Below, one piece after another: positions 5,626-6,657 of a stretch of 6,657 nucleotides of DNA. Location of the stretch: NCBI GenBank assembly GCA_038251885.1, contig JBBSAX010000261.1:1-6657 (forward strand), written 5' to 3'. The notes below the pieces were generated by a model. That model was not told the DNA's origin. It was given only the letters and a program-made list of their open reading frames with translations, and made no database searches. Origin of the DNA: JAHCHG01 sp038251885. GTDB taxonomy: Bacteria; Acidobacteriota; Blastocatellia; Pyrinomonadales; Pyrinomonadaceae. Position numbers and translations under genes: made by a program. How positions within the stretch are numbered: position 1 is the stretch's first letter; every line of letters starts with the position of its first letter.

Positions 5626-6657
5626 TTAATCAGTCGCTTCGATTTCTTCTTCCAAAAGTTGTCGTTGATAAAGGTCTGCATATTCGCCGTTTAATTGCAA
5701 AAGTTCGTCGTGCGTTCCGCGTTCGATGATCTCCCCGTCTTGCAGCACGCAGATCAGATCGGCATCACGCACTGTTGAAACTCGGTGCGAAATAATCAGA
5801 GTCGTTCTATTTTGCCGAATATCGCGCAAGCCGCGAAGAATTTGCTCTTCCGTGTAAGTATCAACCGCCGAAAGCGAATCGTCAAGAATCAAAATACGCG
5901 GATTTCGCATTACGGCGCGGGCAATCGCCGTGCGCTGTTTTTGTCCGCCCGAAAGTGCGATTCCGCGTTCGCCGACGAGTTGTTCGTATTTATGTGGAAA
6001 ACCTTGAATGTCGCTCGCTAAACCTGCAACTTCAGCAGCTTTTTCAACGGAGATATGTCTTTTACCATTTGTTCGTTGTTCTTTGTTCGTTGTTTTTTCT
6101 GTTAATGCGCTTTTACTATCATTTGAAACTTTGAACTTTTCTTCAACTCCAAATGCGATGTTTTCAGAAATCGAATTACTGAACAGAAAAGTTTCTTGCG
6201 GCACGACACCGATTGCTTTTCTAAGTTGTTCAAGCGGAAATTGGCGAACCGGAATATCGTCAATCAAAACCGTTCCTTCCGGCGCGTCGAGAAGTCGCGG
6301 AATCAAACTTATCAAAGTAGATTTTCCGCTTCCGGTTTTTCCGACGAGCGCAACGGTTTGTCCCTGCTCGATTTTCAAATCTATATTTTTCAAAACAAGT
6401 GTTTCATCGTATGAAAAATTCAGATTGCGAAATTCGATTTTACCTTTGATTTTTGGTTTTTCTTTTACATCAATTTCATCTTTTATTGTTGGAATAGTTT
6501 CGAGAATCGAGTTGAATCTTTTTAAACTAGCTTTTCCGCGTTGATAAAGATTGACGACGTAACCGAGTGCGATCAAATACCAGATCATTCTTTGCAAATA
6601 AAGCATAAATGCTGAAAAATCGCCCGCCGTGATTTCGCCACGCGCCGCCATCGGAAC
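5626..6657 (-). CDS. ABC transporter, permease-ATPase fusion (heterodimeric MdlA/YheI-type), N-terminus outside the window
   Basis: The frame is open to the right edge (VP before MAARGEIT), so the ATG at 6651 is internal and most of the membrane domain is missing. Numbering is from that Met. Residues 10-50 are the last membrane helix and the linker typical of type IV exporters (FMLYLQRMIWYLIALGYVVN, then ASLKRFNSIL). The ATPase follows: A-loop Y81, Walker A GKTGSGKST (104-112), Q-loop Q152, signature LSGGQKQR (233-240), Walker B ILILDD (253-258), D-loop SAVD and switch H289. The residue after Walker B is Asp258 instead of the catalytic Glu, as in the degenerate-site subunits of heterodimeric exporters such as MdlA, YheI/BmrC and TM287. 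A low-complexity insert occupies about 172-199. The likely role is ATP-driven export of lipids or drugs together with a second subunit. The gene leads the helicase gene by 21 bases. Confidence 0.95.
   Translation of the reverse strand, partial: VPMAARGEITAGDFSAFMLYLQRMIWYLIALGYVVNLYQRGKASLKRFNSILETIPTIKDEIDVKEKPKIKGKIEFRNLNFSYDETLVLKNIDLKIEQGQTVALVGKTGSGKSTLISLIPRLLDAPEGTVLIDDIPVRQFPLEQLRKAIGVVPQETFLFSNSISENIAFGVEEKFKVSNDSKSALTEKTTNKEQRTNGKRHISVEKAAEVAGLASDIQGFPHKYEQLVGERGIALSGGQKQRTAIARAVMRNPRILILDDSLSAVDTYTEEQILRGLRDIRQNRTTLIISHRVSTVRDADLICVLQDGEIIERGTHDELLQLNGEYADLYQRQLLEEEIEATD
6071..6098 (-). repeat. Degenerate heptamer tandem repeat inside the ABC ATPase gene
   Basis: On the plus strand the block reads GTTCGTT, GTTCTTT, GTTCGTT, GTTTTTT: four 7-bp units with consensus GTTCNTT, or equally a 10-bp direct repeat GTTCGTTGTT at 6071-6080 and 6085-6094. 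On the coding strand it gives the TTNKEQRTN segment of the low-complexity insert in the ATPase. Confidence 0.8.
6121..6138 (-). repeat. GTTCAAA-type heptamers at the ABC insert, same type as in the regulator gene
   Basis: The coding strand reads AAGTTCAAAGTTTCAAAT, about two GTTCAAA units with one extra T. It encodes KFKVSN. The 12 bases AAGTTCAAAGTT, in the same reading phase (KFKV), also occur in the regulator linker around bases 288-305. Confidence 0.7.

Noticed and set aside
6008..6544. 178-residue open frame on the plus strand across the ABC gene
   Set aside because: It is antisense to the Walker A, Q-loop and insert regions of an obvious ABC ATPase; its composition is that of a reversed coding strand and it has no start signal.
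6649..6651. ATG as the true start of the ABC protein
   Set aside because: It would leave an ATPase with a single membrane helix. The residues around it (VPMAARGEITAGDF) match the end of a normal exporter membrane domain, so the gene continues past the edge.

Overview
The window is compact bacterial chromosomal DNA, moderately AT-rich, with five protein genes and no RNA genes, CRISPR array, insertion sequence or phage gene that I can recognise. The first gene is a membrane-anchored regulator of the kind winged-helix / transmembrane / TolB-like / TPR. Short 7-bp tandem repeats lie inside reading frames. Together these suggest an acidobacterium, possibly of the Blastocatellia/Pyrinomonadales type. 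That placement is inferred from style and rests on no marker gene.

Layout. (1) Bases 3-1835, plus strand: the 3' part of a CadC-like one-component regulator whose true start lies before the window. (2) Bases 1836-1942: a convergent intergenic region with an imperfect 20-bp direct repeat and a hairpin that overlaps the end of the next gene. (3) Bases 1943-2806, minus strand: a complete ispH, the last enzyme of the MEP isoprenoid pathway. (4) Bases 2807-2859: a short divergent promoter region. (5) Bases 2860-3735, plus strand: a double-GNAT acetyltransferase that may be translated from a leaderless mRNA. (6) Bases 3739-5604, minus strand: a Ski2/HelY-like helicase containing only the second RecA domain and the C-terminal accessory domains; the ATP-binding first RecA domain is absent. 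(7) Bases 5626-6657, minus strand: the C-terminal part of an ABC exporter that runs off the right edge.

The exporter and the half-helicase are on one strand, 21 bases apart and in the same reading frame, so they probably share a transcript. The other genes have no evident common pathway. No complete new system is visible. The points most worth a second look are the helicase half without Walker A, the ABC ATPase with Asp in place of its catalytic Glu (a sign of a heterodimeric exporter), and related GTTCAAA-type heptamer repeats placed in permissive linkers of two unrelated proteins. Changes in the number of those repeats would shift the reading frame.
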